Of a DNA stretch of 64,000 bases, positions 26,540 through 34,827 are shown piece by piece. The DNA is from Pseudomonas allokribbensis (GTDB lineage Bacteria; Pseudomonadota; Gammaproteobacteria; Pseudomonadales; Pseudomonadaceae). Location of the stretch: the NCBI RefSeq assembly GCF_014863605.1, contig NZ_CP062252.1, positions 4,783,001 through 4,847,000 of the forward strand, given 5' to 3'. Position 1 is the first letter of the stretch. Each line of letters begins with the position of its first letter. The position numbers and the translations under genes were made by a program. The notes beneath the pieces are model-generated. The model was not told where the DNA came from and searched no databases. It saw only the letters and a list, made by a program, of their open reading frames with translations.

Positions 26540-27030
26540 TCTACAAACAGTTTGATTTTTTCGGGTAAATGGGAGCTGACCATATGGGTGAAGCCTTGCT
26601 CGTCGGTAATGCCGTGCTCAATGCGTCCATCACCTCGCTGAATCGCATAGGGATGATCGGGGATAGGCTCTCCCGTGGCTTCATTGATCACCTGCATCCG
26701 ATCATTGAAATGCACCGGCATCGGCAACAACCCACTAAACGCTGCCCCTCCGCCACTCTGTCCAATAATCACCGTCCCGGACCCACCGACCACAACATTG
26801 CCGTGCCCGCCGGTGCTGTCGAGCATCGCGGCGTTCAGGCCGTTGATGAATACGGTGGCGGAAACGCCGCCGGTAATCGGGCTGCCGCACGCCGATTTAT
26901 CGGTCATGCGCGCAGCGGGGAGCCCGTCGAAGAACACGTCCGGCGAGCCGGAGACGATCGGGTTGTTGCCGTGACCTGGCATTGGGCAGGCGGTTGGGTC
27001 GGTGACGCGTGCAGCGGGTTTACCACTCAA
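26536..27030 (-). CDS. PAAR domain protein with C-terminal extension
   Basis: A 164-residue T6SS spike-tip protein. The PAAR domain fills about residues 1-100 (MSGKPAARVTDPTACPMPGH, GLPAARMTDKSACG, and glycine-rich GGHGNVVVGGSGTVIIGQ), with the metal-binding His/Cys positions present. A ~55-residue extension (QVINEATGEPIPDHPYAIQ onward) resembles transthyretin-like extensions of PAAR and VgrG proteins that hold cargo. It overlaps the preceding small gene by four bases and the lipase gene by four bases. No hcp, vgrG or structural T6SS gene is in the window, so it is an orphan cargo cluster served by an apparatus encoded elsewhere. Confidence 0.88.
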   Translation of the reverse strand: MSGKPAARVTDPTACPMPGHGNNPIVSGSPDVFFDGLPAARMTDKSACGSPITGGVSATVFINGLNAAMLDSTGGHGNVVVGGSGTVIIGQSGGGAAFSGLLPMPVHFNDRMQVINEATGEPIPDHPYAIQRGDGRIEHGITDEQGFTHMVSSHLPEKIKLFVE

Positions 27031-27425
27031 TTCAAAGCTCCTTGCTTCAGAGGTTCCGGGTGAGGCTGATAAAGGTCGACATCGGTCGCGGCGAAGCGCC
27101 AGCGGTGGTCGACGGAATCAAACAGCGCGTGACAATGCTCGCGGCTGTTCGGGGGGGTGAGGGTTTGCAGTTGTTGCCAGGCTTCGTCGGCAAACCAGTT
27201 CGACTCGGCAACTGTGGCGTCGTCGAGCTGATTGAGCCAGGTGTTGTAGCCCGCACTGCGCGCCATCAGCTCGGCATCGAGGCGCGAGACAAACGCACGG
27301 ATGGCTTTGCCACCGAGGCGGTTGACGGTGCAGAGAGTGTCCACCGGTTGGCGGTGCAGGTTATCGGAGGAACCGAGGTTTCTGACCAGACCGTACAGGC
27401 GGATCGACGCCCGTAGTCCGCTCAA
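27027..27425 (-). CDS. Unrecognised protein upstream of PAAR (possible 5'-truncated adaptor)
   Basis: A 132-residue frame whose 3' end overlaps the PAAR start by four bases (27027-27030), which suggests translational coupling and a functional link such as an effector-loading adaptor. No family is recognised; it is rich in Leu, Asp and Arg without membrane segments. The only start near the 5' end is TTG at 27425, three codons after an in-frame stop, without a good ribosome site. It may therefore be a truncated remnant of a longer gene; internal ATGs exist further in. Confidence 0.5.
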   Translation of the reverse strand: MSGLRASIRLYGLVRNLGSSDNLHRQPVDTLCTVNRLGGKAIRAFVSRLDAELMARSAGYNTWLNQLDDATVAESNWFADEAWQQLQTLTPPNSREHCHALFDSVDHRWRFAATDVDLYQPHPEPLKQGALN

Positions 27426-27583
27426 CGCCGGTCACTCGTTGACGCAGCGAGGGCTCCACGGGCGTGGAGAAAGAGTGCCAGAGGCATTGCAGGTGTCGTC
27501 CGTGAGCGCGCAAAAATGGCGCGTAGAATGCCGGACTAGAGCGGTGATAACAATCGAATCAGCATCGGATTGCCATCACTCCC

Positions 27584-28063
27584 TCAGCCCTCGGCAAATT
27601 CGCGCAATACCTTGCCGTCCATGCGATAGCGCACCCACTCCTCCTGTGGCTGGGCGCCGAGGGATTTGTAGAACTCGATGGCCGGAGTGTTCCAGTCCAG
27701 CACGCTCCATTCGAAGCGGCCGCAGTCGTTGGCGCAGGCGATTTTTGCGAGGTGGCGCAGCAACGTTTTACCGGCGCCGCCGCCCCGTTGTTCCGGGGTG
27801 ATGTAGAGGTCTTCGAGGTACAGGCAGTTGCTGCCCAGCCAGGTCGAATAGCTGAAGAAGAACACCGCAAAACCGATCGGCAGACCATCGCGCAGGCAGA
27901 TCAGGCCGTGGGCGGTGGCGCCTTCGCTGAACAGGCTGCGCTCGATGTCGGCGACGCTGGCGATGACTTCGTGACGGGCCTTTTCGAAGTCTGCAAGTTC
28001 AGTGATGAACGCGAGGATTTGCGGTGCATCGCTGGGGGTCGCCGGGCGGATTTCGATCGTCAT
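27584..28063 (-). CDS. GNAT family N-acetyltransferase
   Basis: A 159-residue acetyltransferase: MTIEIRPATPSDAPQILAFI at the start and the acetyl-CoA motif LYITPEQRGGGAGKTLLRHL, followed by FEWSVLDWNTPAIEFYKSLG. The pattern is that of diamine/thialysine acetyltransferases (SSAT-like). The ATG at 28063 with AAGG seven to ten bases upstream is preferred to the longer frame. It flanks the T6SS island on its right. Confidence 0.85.
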   Translation of the reverse strand: MTIEIRPATPSDAPQILAFITELADFEKARHEVIASVADIERSLFSEGATAHGLICLRDGLPIGFAVFFFSYSTWLGSNCLYLEDLYITPEQRGGGAGKTLLRHLAKIACANDCGRFEWSVLDWNTPAIEFYKSLGAQPQEEWVRYRMDGKVLREFAEG

Positions 28064-28174
28064 GGACGGGCCTTGTCGGAAAAAGGAAAACGCCATACTA
28101 AGGCGGCGCGCGGCGCTCGTCACATGGCAATCCACAGATTAGGCTAGCGCCGCCGAACACTCGAAAGGACGCCC

Positions 28175-28828
28175 ATGAAAAACTTCGCTTTCTCGCCCCT
28201 CACGGAACTCGCCGCTGAACTGCTGCCCCACGCCCTGGAACCGTCGGAGGACGGCGCTCATGACCTGTCGCACCTGCAACGGGTCTGGCACAACGCGCGC
28301 ACCTTGCAGGCCGAGGAAGGCGGCGATCTTGAAGTCCTTCTGGCAGCGGTGCTGCTGCACGATTGTGTGGCCGTGGAAAAGAACTCGCCACTGCGTTCAC
28401 AGGCATCGCGCCTGGCGGCGGAAAAAGCATCAAAGGTGCTGGCAAACCTGAACTGGCCCGATGAAAAAATCAGTGCAGTGATCCACGCCATCGAAGCCCA
28501 CAGTTTCTCCGCCAACATCACACCGACGACCCTCGAAGCCCGACTGATGCAGGACGCCGACCGTCTCGACTCCCTCGGCATGCTCGGCGTCGCCCGCACC
28601 TTCTACATCGCCGGGCGCATGGGCAGTGCGCTATACGACCCGCAGGATCCCGAGGCTCGGGAAAGGGACTACGACGACAAGCGATTCTGCCTCGATCATT
28701 TCCAGACCAAACTGCTGCACCTCGCCGACGGTTTCCAGACCGTTGCCGGTCAACGTCTGGCGCAAATCCGTCATCAACGCCTGAAGGGTTTCATGGAGCA
28801 ATTCAAGGAAGAGATCGGCGTCGTCTGA
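28175..28828 (+). CDS. HD domain phosphohydrolase
   Basis: A 217-residue HD-superfamily protein of the YedJ-like group. The metal ligands are HDLSHLQRV (His), LLHDCVAVEK (His-Asp) and MQDADRLDSLG (Asp). It probably hydrolyses a phosphate ester of a nucleotide-like compound; the substrate is unknown. It is a single gene, divergent from the GNAT gene with about 110 bases between. Confidence 0.85.
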   Translation: MKNFAFSPLTELAAELLPHALEPSEDGAHDLSHLQRVWHNARTLQAEEGGDLEVLLAAVLLHDCVAVEKNSPLRSQASRLAAEKASKVLANLNWPDEKISAVIHAIEAHSFSANITPTTLEARLMQDADRLDSLGMLGVARTFYIAGRMGSALYDPQDPEARERDYDDKRFCLDHFQTKLLHLADGFQTVAGQRLAQIRHQRLKGFMEQFKEEIGVV

Positions 28829-28939
28829 AGGCGTTACTCCGGTCATTCACGATCCTGAGTTCGCCAAGCTCAGACCTAAGCCTCGGGCCTGACGTGTTAG
28901 ATAGATGACGCTCAATTTTTCCGGTCAAGGAACCGCGTC

Positions 28940-30136
28940 ATGCCTCAAGCAACACCCCAGGTCTCGGGCAAACTGTTCGGCCTGTTCTGCCTCGCCAGTT
29001 ATCTGTTGTCGCTATCCTACGGCGCGACGTTTCTGCTCTCGCTGCTGATCGGTTCTCGCGGTGGCAACGAGCACGATGCCGGCAGCGTGATCAGTGCGGC
29101 GATGCTCAGCACATTCGTTGCGGTGCTGGTGTCCGGGCACCTGTCCGACTGGCTGGGCGCGGCGCGTTCGATTGCGCTGTTCGGGCTGTTGCTGGTGGCG
29201 GCGAGTCTGGGGTTTGCGATGACGCCGGGGTTCGGCCATTGGCTGCTGTTTTTCGGATTGCTGCTTGGTTTGGGCTGGGGCGTGTTCTACACGCTGGGGC
29301 CGATCATCGTCGCCAGTCTGGTGAGCCCGGCGCAGCGGGCAAAATACTTTGCGCTGCTGTCCGGCAGCATGATGACCGGGATCGGCAGCGGCCCGTTGCT
29401 CGGGCGTGCAGCGAGTGCGCTGGGCTTGCCGGTGACGTCGGCGTTCTATCTGGCAGCCGGGGCGAGCCTGATCGGCGTGCTGCTGTTCTGGCGTCTCGGC
29501 ACCCGCCTGAAAAGTACACAAGCCCCGTCAGCCGCAAAAATCACTTGGCTCGCGACGACCCAGGTACTCGGCTCAAGCGCGGCGTTTCCGATCATCATGG
29601 TCGGCCTCGGCGGTTGCGTGTTCGGTGGACTGTCGAGTTTCCAGACCACCTATGCCGCCGCCCGCTCGCTGGATTATTCGCTGTTCTTTCTGGGCTTCAT
29701 GAGCGCTGCGATCAGCAGCCGGATGTTGATCGCAGGCTATGTGGTCAAGCGTGATCCGCTGCGGGCGTCGTGTCTGCTTTCAGGGTTGATGCTGGGCTCG
29801 ATCGTGCTGTTCGCGTTCGGCGTCCAGAACGGGTTTAGCTATCTGCTGGCGGCGGTGATGCTCGGTGTCGGATACGGCCTCACCTACTCGGTGATCAATG
29901 GACTCGCCGCCAACGAAGCACCGGCCGGCACCACGTCGCAGGCGTTGCTGCTGTTTAGTCTGGCGTACTTCATCGGTGTATTCGGCTTCCCGCTGCTGGC
30001 CGGGAAAATCATTGTCGAGCACGGCATGGCGACGCTGTTGCTGACCGTTCTGGCGGTGGCGGCGTTGAACTGGTCGATCACCCTCGGCCGTTTGCTTTGG
30101 CGCCGAATGTCAGTAGAAAGCGCACTGACGAACTGA
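28940..30136 (+). CDS. MFS transporter
   Basis: A 398-residue protein with 12 hydrophobic segments and MFS loop motifs (VSGHLSDWLGAARSIALFG in the first cytoplasmic loop). It resembles drug/sugar efflux-type MFS proteins. No neighbour points to a substrate. A plausible AAGGAA box precedes the ATG (TCAAGGAACCGCGTC ATG). Confidence 0.8.
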   Translation: MPQATPQVSGKLFGLFCLASYLLSLSYGATFLLSLLIGSRGGNEHDAGSVISAAMLSTFVAVLVSGHLSDWLGAARSIALFGLLLVAASLGFAMTPGFGHWLLFFGLLLGLGWGVFYTLGPIIVASLVSPAQRAKYFALLSGSMMTGIGSGPLLGRAASALGLPVTSAFYLAAGASLIGVLLFWRLGTRLKSTQAPSAAKITWLATTQVLGSSAAFPIIMVGLGGCVFGGLSSFQTTYAAARSLDYSLFFLGFMSAAISSRMLIAGYVVKRDPLRASCLLSGLMLGSIVLFAFGVQNGFSYLLAAVMLGVGYGLTYSVINGLAANEAPAGTTSQALLLFSLAYFIGVFGFPLLAGKIIVEHGMATLLLTVLAVAALNWSITLGRLLWRRMSVESALTN

Positions 30137-30218
30137 ACCGTTCGTCATTCAATCGGCACCTATGCCACACGAGGGCAGACCAAGATCAGGTACGGATTCC
30201 AATCACTGGAGACACACC

Positions 30219-30548
30219 ATGATCTCGTCAAGGTTGACTGCTTTCGTGTTTGCCACCCTGCTCTGCCCCGTGGCGTTCGCCGCGACCGCCACCGGCACTG
30301 GCCCCACCGATCCGGTCGAGCGCCCGAAGGCCCCGGCCATCCAGAGTGCCCCCGGCATGAACACCGATGGCTCGGGCGTCGAGAACGCCCTGCCGCCCGC
30401 CACCGGCACTGACCCACGCACCCAAGGCAATGATCCAGGGCGTCAGGGCGGCACTCAGGGTAATCCCGTTCCGCCGGACAATTCCGGCTCCGGTATGGGC
30501 TCGAAAACCACTACCGGTGGTTCGGGTTCAGAAGGTGCCGGTCAGTAG
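30219..30548 (+). CDS. Small exported Gly/Pro/Thr-rich protein
   Basis: A 109-residue protein with a signal peptide (MISSRLTAFVFATLLCPVAF, cleavage after AFA) and a low-complexity mature part rich in Gly, Pro, Thr and Ser, with no Cys. The GGAGA ribosome site six bases before the ATG at 30219 supports translation. No domain is recognised. The 3' end overlaps the convergent kinase gene by seven bases. Confidence 0.6.
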   Translation: MISSRLTAFVFATLLCPVAFAATATGTGPTDPVERPKAPAIQSAPGMNTDGSGVENALPPATGTDPRTQGNDPGRQGGTQGNPVPPDNSGSGMGSKTTTGGSGSEGAGQ

Positions 30549-31471
30549 GCGGAAGATTCGCGGATCAGCGCATCGACTTCGGCTGTGCCCGGTGCAGTCG
30601 CCGGCCCCCAACGGGTCACGGCCAACGCTGCTGCAGCATTGGCGCGCCTCGCGGCTTCATCAGCCGCCAGACCTTGCGCCAGGCCGGCAACGAACACGCC
30701 GGCATGGGCATCGCCCGCGCCGTTGCTGTCCACCGCCTGCACCTTGAAACCCGGCACATGCCGGCGTTCGCCGTGCTGATGAATCCAGCAACCCTGCGGC
30801 CCGTCGCGCACCACCATCAGCACACCCTGCGGCAGGTGCACGGCCAACCGGTCCAGCGCGGTTTCGATGTCCGTCGCGCCAGTGAAACGCAAGGCTTCGA
30901 CACTGTTGCTGGTCCACACATCGATGCGCGGCAGCAGCGCCTGCATCATCGGAGAGTCCGGCGATTCCACCAGCGGGCCCGGATCGAACACCACGTTGAT
31001 CGTCTTCGGCAACGCCAGCGTCCAGTCCAGCAACGCCTGGGCCTTGCCGCTGTGCAGCAGGCTGTAGCCGCTGACGTAGACATAGTCGCCCGCCTCGGCT
31101 GCAACGCTGTTCAGCTCCGCCGCCGTCACTTCACCTTCGGCGCCGATGTAGGAAATGAAACTGCGCTCGGCCGACGCATCGGTCAGCGCCACGCAGATGC
31201 CGGTGTCGCGCTCTGCAGGTTGTTCGATGCCGATACGGATGCCTTCAACGTTCATCGCCTGCCGTGCCAGATCACCGAATCGACCGTTGCCGTGGCGACC
31301 GAGATAGACCACCGGCAAGCCGTTACGCACGGCGGCGGCCATCACATTGAAACCGCCGCCGGCTTCGAAACTGGCGGATTGCGCCAGCACATCGCCGCCG
31401 ATTTGCGGCAGCGCCTCCACGGCCATGACCAGGTCGATGATGACCTGGCCGGTGTGCAACATCTTAGGCAT
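30542..31471 (-). CDS. PfkB family (ribokinase-like) kinase, aminoimidazole-riboside kinase-like
   Basis: A 309-residue PfkB carbohydrate kinase with the N-terminal signature GGDVLAQSASFEAGGGFNVM and the catalytic NGAGDAHAG motif (Asp as base) near residue 250. The gene set (GntR, ADP-ribosylglycohydrolase, NCS1 permease, PfkB) is that of Salmonella STM4065-STM4068, where the PfkB member phosphorylates aminoimidazole riboside (AIRs). That makes a riboside kinase role likely, but a ribose or nucleoside kinase is also possible. It overlaps the permease gene by eight bases and is the last gene of the operon. Confidence 0.75.
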   Translation of the reverse strand: MPKMLHTGQVIIDLVMAVEALPQIGGDVLAQSASFEAGGGFNVMAAAVRNGLPVVYLGRHGNGRFGDLARQAMNVEGIRIGIEQPAERDTGICVALTDASAERSFISYIGAEGEVTAAELNSVAAEAGDYVYVSGYSLLHSGKAQALLDWTLALPKTINVVFDPGPLVESPDSPMMQALLPRIDVWTSNSVEALRFTGATDIETALDRLAVHLPQGVLMVVRDGPQGCWIHQHGERRHVPGFKVQAVDSNGAGDAHAGVFVAGLAQGLAADEAARRANAAAALAVTRWGPATAPGTAEVDALIRESSAY

Positions 31472-32930
31472 GAGCGTTCTCGACTTGCGCGGCGCGGCGG
31501 TCTTTCGCCCCGCCGAGTACGAAGTACAGGCCTCCGGCGACCACAAACGTCACGATCCAGCCGAGGCCGTTGTGGCCCAGCCATGAGTCGGACAGGAAGC
31601 CCTTGAACCAGACATTTTCGGCGGTCGTACCGATGGTGGTGAAACTGAAACCCAGCACGATGGCAATCGCCCACGCACCGAATGCGCGCCACTCGATGCC
31701 GCCGCTGTACCAGTAGGCGCTGCTCGGGCTGACGTCGAGCAGGTCTTTCGGGCTGTAGTAGTGACGGTGAATCAGGTCGACCACGAAGATCCCGACCCAC
31801 GCGGTGATCGGCACCGCCAGCAGGGAAATAAAGGTAATGAACGGGCCGTAGAAACTGTCGGCAATCAGCATGAAGTAGATCGAACCGGCGAAGATCGCGA
31901 CGATGTCGACCACCACCGCGTACACGCGCCTGACCTTCAGGCCGAGGGTCAGCGTGGTCAGACCGGCGGAGTACACCGACAGGTTGTTCGATAACAGCAA
32001 GCCACCGAATGCGGTAATCAGGTACGGCACCGCCATCCAGGTCGGCAGCATGTCGCGGATCGCCACGATCGGGTCGGTCGCCGATGCCAGATCGTTGTTG
32101 CCCACCGACAGCAGGCCACCGAGGGTGATCAGCAACACCAGCGGAATCCCCGCACCGAACGCTGCCGAAGCGACCAGGCGCACGGCTTTGACGCTGCGAT
32201 GCTGATAGCGCGACATGTCGGCCCCGGCATTCGCCCAGCCGATCCCGGTGCCGGCCGCCATGGTGCCGATACCGATGATCATCGCACTCATTGGCGCCGG
32301 GGTGGCGTTGAACACCGCGCTCCAGTCGATGGTCGCGCAGAGGAAGCCACCGACCAGAATGTTCAGCGCGCCGAACACGTAGGTCGCCCACTTCTGGATC
32401 ACCAGCAACGTGGCGTGGCCGAGGCCGGACACCGACAGGGTCAGCAGCACGAAAATCGCGATGAAGACCAGGGTCAACACCGGCGCGCTTTTGGCTTCTA
32501 CCGGCGAGCCGAACAGGATCGAGCACAACGACAACAGCACGAACGCAGCGGTAGTGGTGTTGACGGTTTCCCAGCCCAGGCGCGACATCAGCGACACCAG
32601 CGTCGGGCCGATATTGCCGCGCACACCGAAGATCGCCCGCGACAAAGTCAGGCTCGGCGCACGACCGCGACGGCCGGCAATCGAGATGATCCCCACCACC
32701 GCAAACGAACCGGCGGCACCGAGGATCGCAACGATGATCGCCTGCCAGATTGCCAGGCCGCGAAACGCAACCAGCGTGGCGCCCAGCGGCAGGCCGAGGA
32801 TGGAAATATTGGCAGCAAACCAGACCCAGAACAGTTGCAGCGGATGGCCGTTGCACTCGCCTTCCGGCACCGGCTCGATGCCACGGGTTTCCAGTTGCCC
32901 GGCGCTTTGCCCGGCGTTCGATGAACTCAT
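31464..32930 (-). CDS. NCS1-family purine/cytosine-type permease
   Basis: A 488-residue membrane protein with about 12 helices and the NCS1 pattern: WVWFAANISILGLPLGAT in helix 1, a SRAIFGVRGN segment, and NLSVYSAGLTTLTLGLKVRR in the C-terminal half. It should import a nucleobase or nucleoside-like compound with protons or sodium. The ATG at 32930 is chosen because AGGAG lies seven bases upstream; the frame is open to 32969. Second-to-last gene of the riboside operon. Confidence 0.85.
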   Translation of the reverse strand: MSSSNAGQSAGQLETRGIEPVPEGECNGHPLQLFWVWFAANISILGLPLGATLVAFRGLAIWQAIIVAILGAAGSFAVVGIISIAGRRGRAPSLTLSRAIFGVRGNIGPTLVSLMSRLGWETVNTTTAAFVLLSLCSILFGSPVEAKSAPVLTLVFIAIFVLLTLSVSGLGHATLLVIQKWATYVFGALNILVGGFLCATIDWSAVFNATPAPMSAMIIGIGTMAAGTGIGWANAGADMSRYQHRSVKAVRLVASAAFGAGIPLVLLITLGGLLSVGNNDLASATDPIVAIRDMLPTWMAVPYLITAFGGLLLSNNLSVYSAGLTTLTLGLKVRRVYAVVVDIVAIFAGSIYFMLIADSFYGPFITFISLLAVPITAWVGIFVVDLIHRHYYSPKDLLDVSPSSAYWYSGGIEWRAFGAWAIAIVLGFSFTTIGTTAENVWFKGFLSDSWLGHNGLGWIVTFVVAGGLYFVLGGAKDRRAAQVENAHA

Positions 32931-33000
32931 GAGAGATGCTCCTGTTGCCATTGTTGTGGTTGTCGGCAAGACAGATGGTTGACGTGTGGCGGGCGGCGTT

Positions 33001-33999
33001 TCAGCGCAGCGCGAGGAGTCCTTTCACCAACGGTTCCAGCTCCAGATCATTGACGGTTTTGACGGTTTCAATCATCGCCGCCGGCCAGCTCTGAAGACCC
33101 AGGCAGGCCCCGAGCATGGCGCCGAGAATCGCCGCGATGGTGTCGGTGTCGCCACCGAGGCTCGCGGCCATGCACAGCGCGTCGAACGGCGTCACTTCAC
33201 CGACCGCGACTTGCTGCGCGAGGGCGAACGACACCACCACCGATTCCTGCGAGGCCACCGATGTACCGATCACGTCGTACAGCAGATCCGCGAGCAGCAC
33301 CGGGTCGCTTTCAACGCTGATGCTGCGCGCCCAACTGATCCGCGACGCGATGCGCCCACCGGCCACCCAGTGCCCGTGCGCTTCCGCTTGCTGGGCGATC
33401 TGCTGGCCGAGGTTCAGCGCCTCGCCCAGATCCAGGCCGTTGATGCCGGCCGAAACCACCGCCGCCACCGCTGCCGCGCTGGAAATCCCCAGCGTGGTGT
33501 TGTGAGTGACCTGACACGCCTGCACCACCGCCGCGATAAAACGCTCGGGGTCGGCGACATCGGCGGCGATTCCCACCGGGGTGATGCGCATCGCCGCGCC
33601 GTTGGTGGTGCCGTAGCGCCCGGCCTCTTCCGGCGAATGGCCGGCGAGGATCATTTCGATCGCACGTTTGGTCGACGGACCGAGCAAGTCCTGCGAGCCC
33701 TTGGCCTGCATCTCGGCTTCCCATTCGATCAGCCGTTGCGCGAGTACCGCCGGCTCGATCCGGCCCTTGCCTTCGACCAGCAACTCGCCCACCAGAATCG
33801 CCTGTTCGGTGTCATCGGTGATCGAGCCTTTGGGCATGTTCGCGGCAATCGGTTGCAAGGGGCCGGCGTCTTGCAGGTCGGTGATCTGGCCGAAGCGCTG
33901 CTTGATCGTTTCGCGGTTCAGGGATTGGGTCGGCATACCCAGCGCGTCGCCAAGCGCCAGGCCATAAAACGCGCCCAGGGCACGGTCGAGGGCGGTCAT
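33001..33999 (-). CDS. ADP-ribosylglycohydrolase family protein
   Basis: A 332-residue all-helical hydrolase. The two metal sites are visible: GSITDDTEQAI near residue 60 and SLGGDTDTIAAILGAM near 285. The N-terminal ALGAFYGLALGDALGMP is typical. In this operon context (permease and PfkB kinase) it more likely removes or transfers ribosyl groups from a small riboside than from a protein. It overlaps the GntR gene by four bases. Confidence 0.85.
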   Translation of the reverse strand: MTALDRALGAFYGLALGDALGMPTQSLNRETIKQRFGQITDLQDAGPLQPIAANMPKGSITDDTEQAILVGELLVEGKGRIEPAVLAQRLIEWEAEMQAKGSQDLLGPSTKRAIEMILAGHSPEEAGRYGTTNGAAMRITPVGIAADVADPERFIAAVVQACQVTHNTTLGISSAAAVAAVVSAGINGLDLGEALNLGQQIAQQAEAHGHWVAGGRIASRISWARSISVESDPVLLADLLYDVIGTSVASQESVVVSFALAQQVAVGEVTPFDALCMAASLGGDTDTIAAILGAMLGACLGLQSWPAAMIETVKTVNDLELEPLVKGLLALR

Positions 34000-34709
34000 T
34001 TCGATTCTCCAAATTGCAGGTGCAGACGAAAATGCACCGGATCAAGCAGGCTTTCGACCAGTTCCATGAAGCGGTTCTGCCGGTCGTAGGTGGTGCGCAG
34101 TGCCTTGAGGAACACCGTGCCTTCCGGACGGCCGAGCAGCTCGGCATCGACAGCGTTGAGCGGTTCGGCGCCGATCCACTGATCGCCGCGCTCGCCGATG
34201 TAGCCGTAGGCCGCCAGGGTGACAGTCAGCGAATTGTCGATCAGGCCGACACGCGGCAGGCTTTCCAGGCCTCCGGTGGCGGGCATCAATGAGCGTTCGA
34301 GGGACACCAGCGTGCCGTCATTGGAACGGCGACGACGGTCGAGGGTGATGAATTGGTCGGTGCCGAAGCGAGGCAGCAGGTCGGGCCGGGTCACGGCTTC
34401 CAGGCGCAGCACTTCGGTGTTGATGAACGCCCCGCTGTCGGCCAGGGCCTGGGCCCAGCCGCTGCGCTGATCGAGCACCACACCGTCGAACGTGACGATG
34501 GAACCGACCCCGCTTTGCGTGGCGATGTAATTGCGCCGTTTCAGTTCGGCCAGCGCTTCGCGCAACGTGCCACGGCTGACGTTGAATTCCTGAGCCAACT
34601 GATGCTCGCCGGGCAACAGAAAGCCGTCCTCCATGAGGCCGCTTTCGATGCGTCGGACGAGCTCGTCGACCACCCGTTGTTTCTTGTCAAATCGTACCTG
34701 TCTAATCAT
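33996..34709 (-). CDS. GntR/HutC (UTRA) family regulator of the riboside operon
   Basis: A 237-residue regulator with an N-terminal winged helix (DGFLLPGEHQLAQEFNVSRGTLREAL, about 30-60) and a C-terminal UTRA ligand-binding domain (ending FMELVESLLDPVHFRLHLQF). It is the first gene of the leftward operon and should control it by autoregulation. The ATG at 34709 (MIRQVRFDKKQ) is preferred to a TTG at 34715. A TGTCTAATCATGTACA stretch overlapping the start could be operator-like. Confidence 0.85.
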   Translation of the reverse strand: MIRQVRFDKKQRVVDELVRRIESGLMEDGFLLPGEHQLAQEFNVSRGTLREALAELKRRNYIATQSGVGSIVTFDGVVLDQRSGWAQALADSGAFINTEVLRLEAVTRPDLLPRFGTDQFITLDRRRRSNDGTLVSLERSLMPATGGLESLPRVGLIDNSLTVTLAAYGYIGERGDQWIGAEPLNAVDAELLGRPEGTVFLKALRTTYDRQNRFMELVESLLDPVHFRLHLQFGESK

Positions 34710-34789
34710 GTACAAAGTGATAACCGAAACGGGTTGGGACGGGCAAGGTAATTTTTGGGGAAGGTGACAAAAGGCGTAGTACTGGAGAC

Positions 34790-34812
34790 ACCCTCTCCCA
34801 AAGGAGAGGGTC
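34790..34812. repeat. Hairpin downstream of the araH-like gene
   Basis: Stem ACCCTCTCC / GGAGAGGGT with a CAAA loop. There is no T-run on either side, so termination is uncertain. Similar CCCTCTCC hairpins are widespread in P. fluorescens genomes. Confidence 0.4.
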
Positions 34813-34827
34813 AGCAGAATATTGATC

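Noticed and set aside
34790..34812. Hairpin after araH as an intrinsic terminator
   Set aside because: The stem is good but there is no T-run on either side, so it is recorded only as a repeat.
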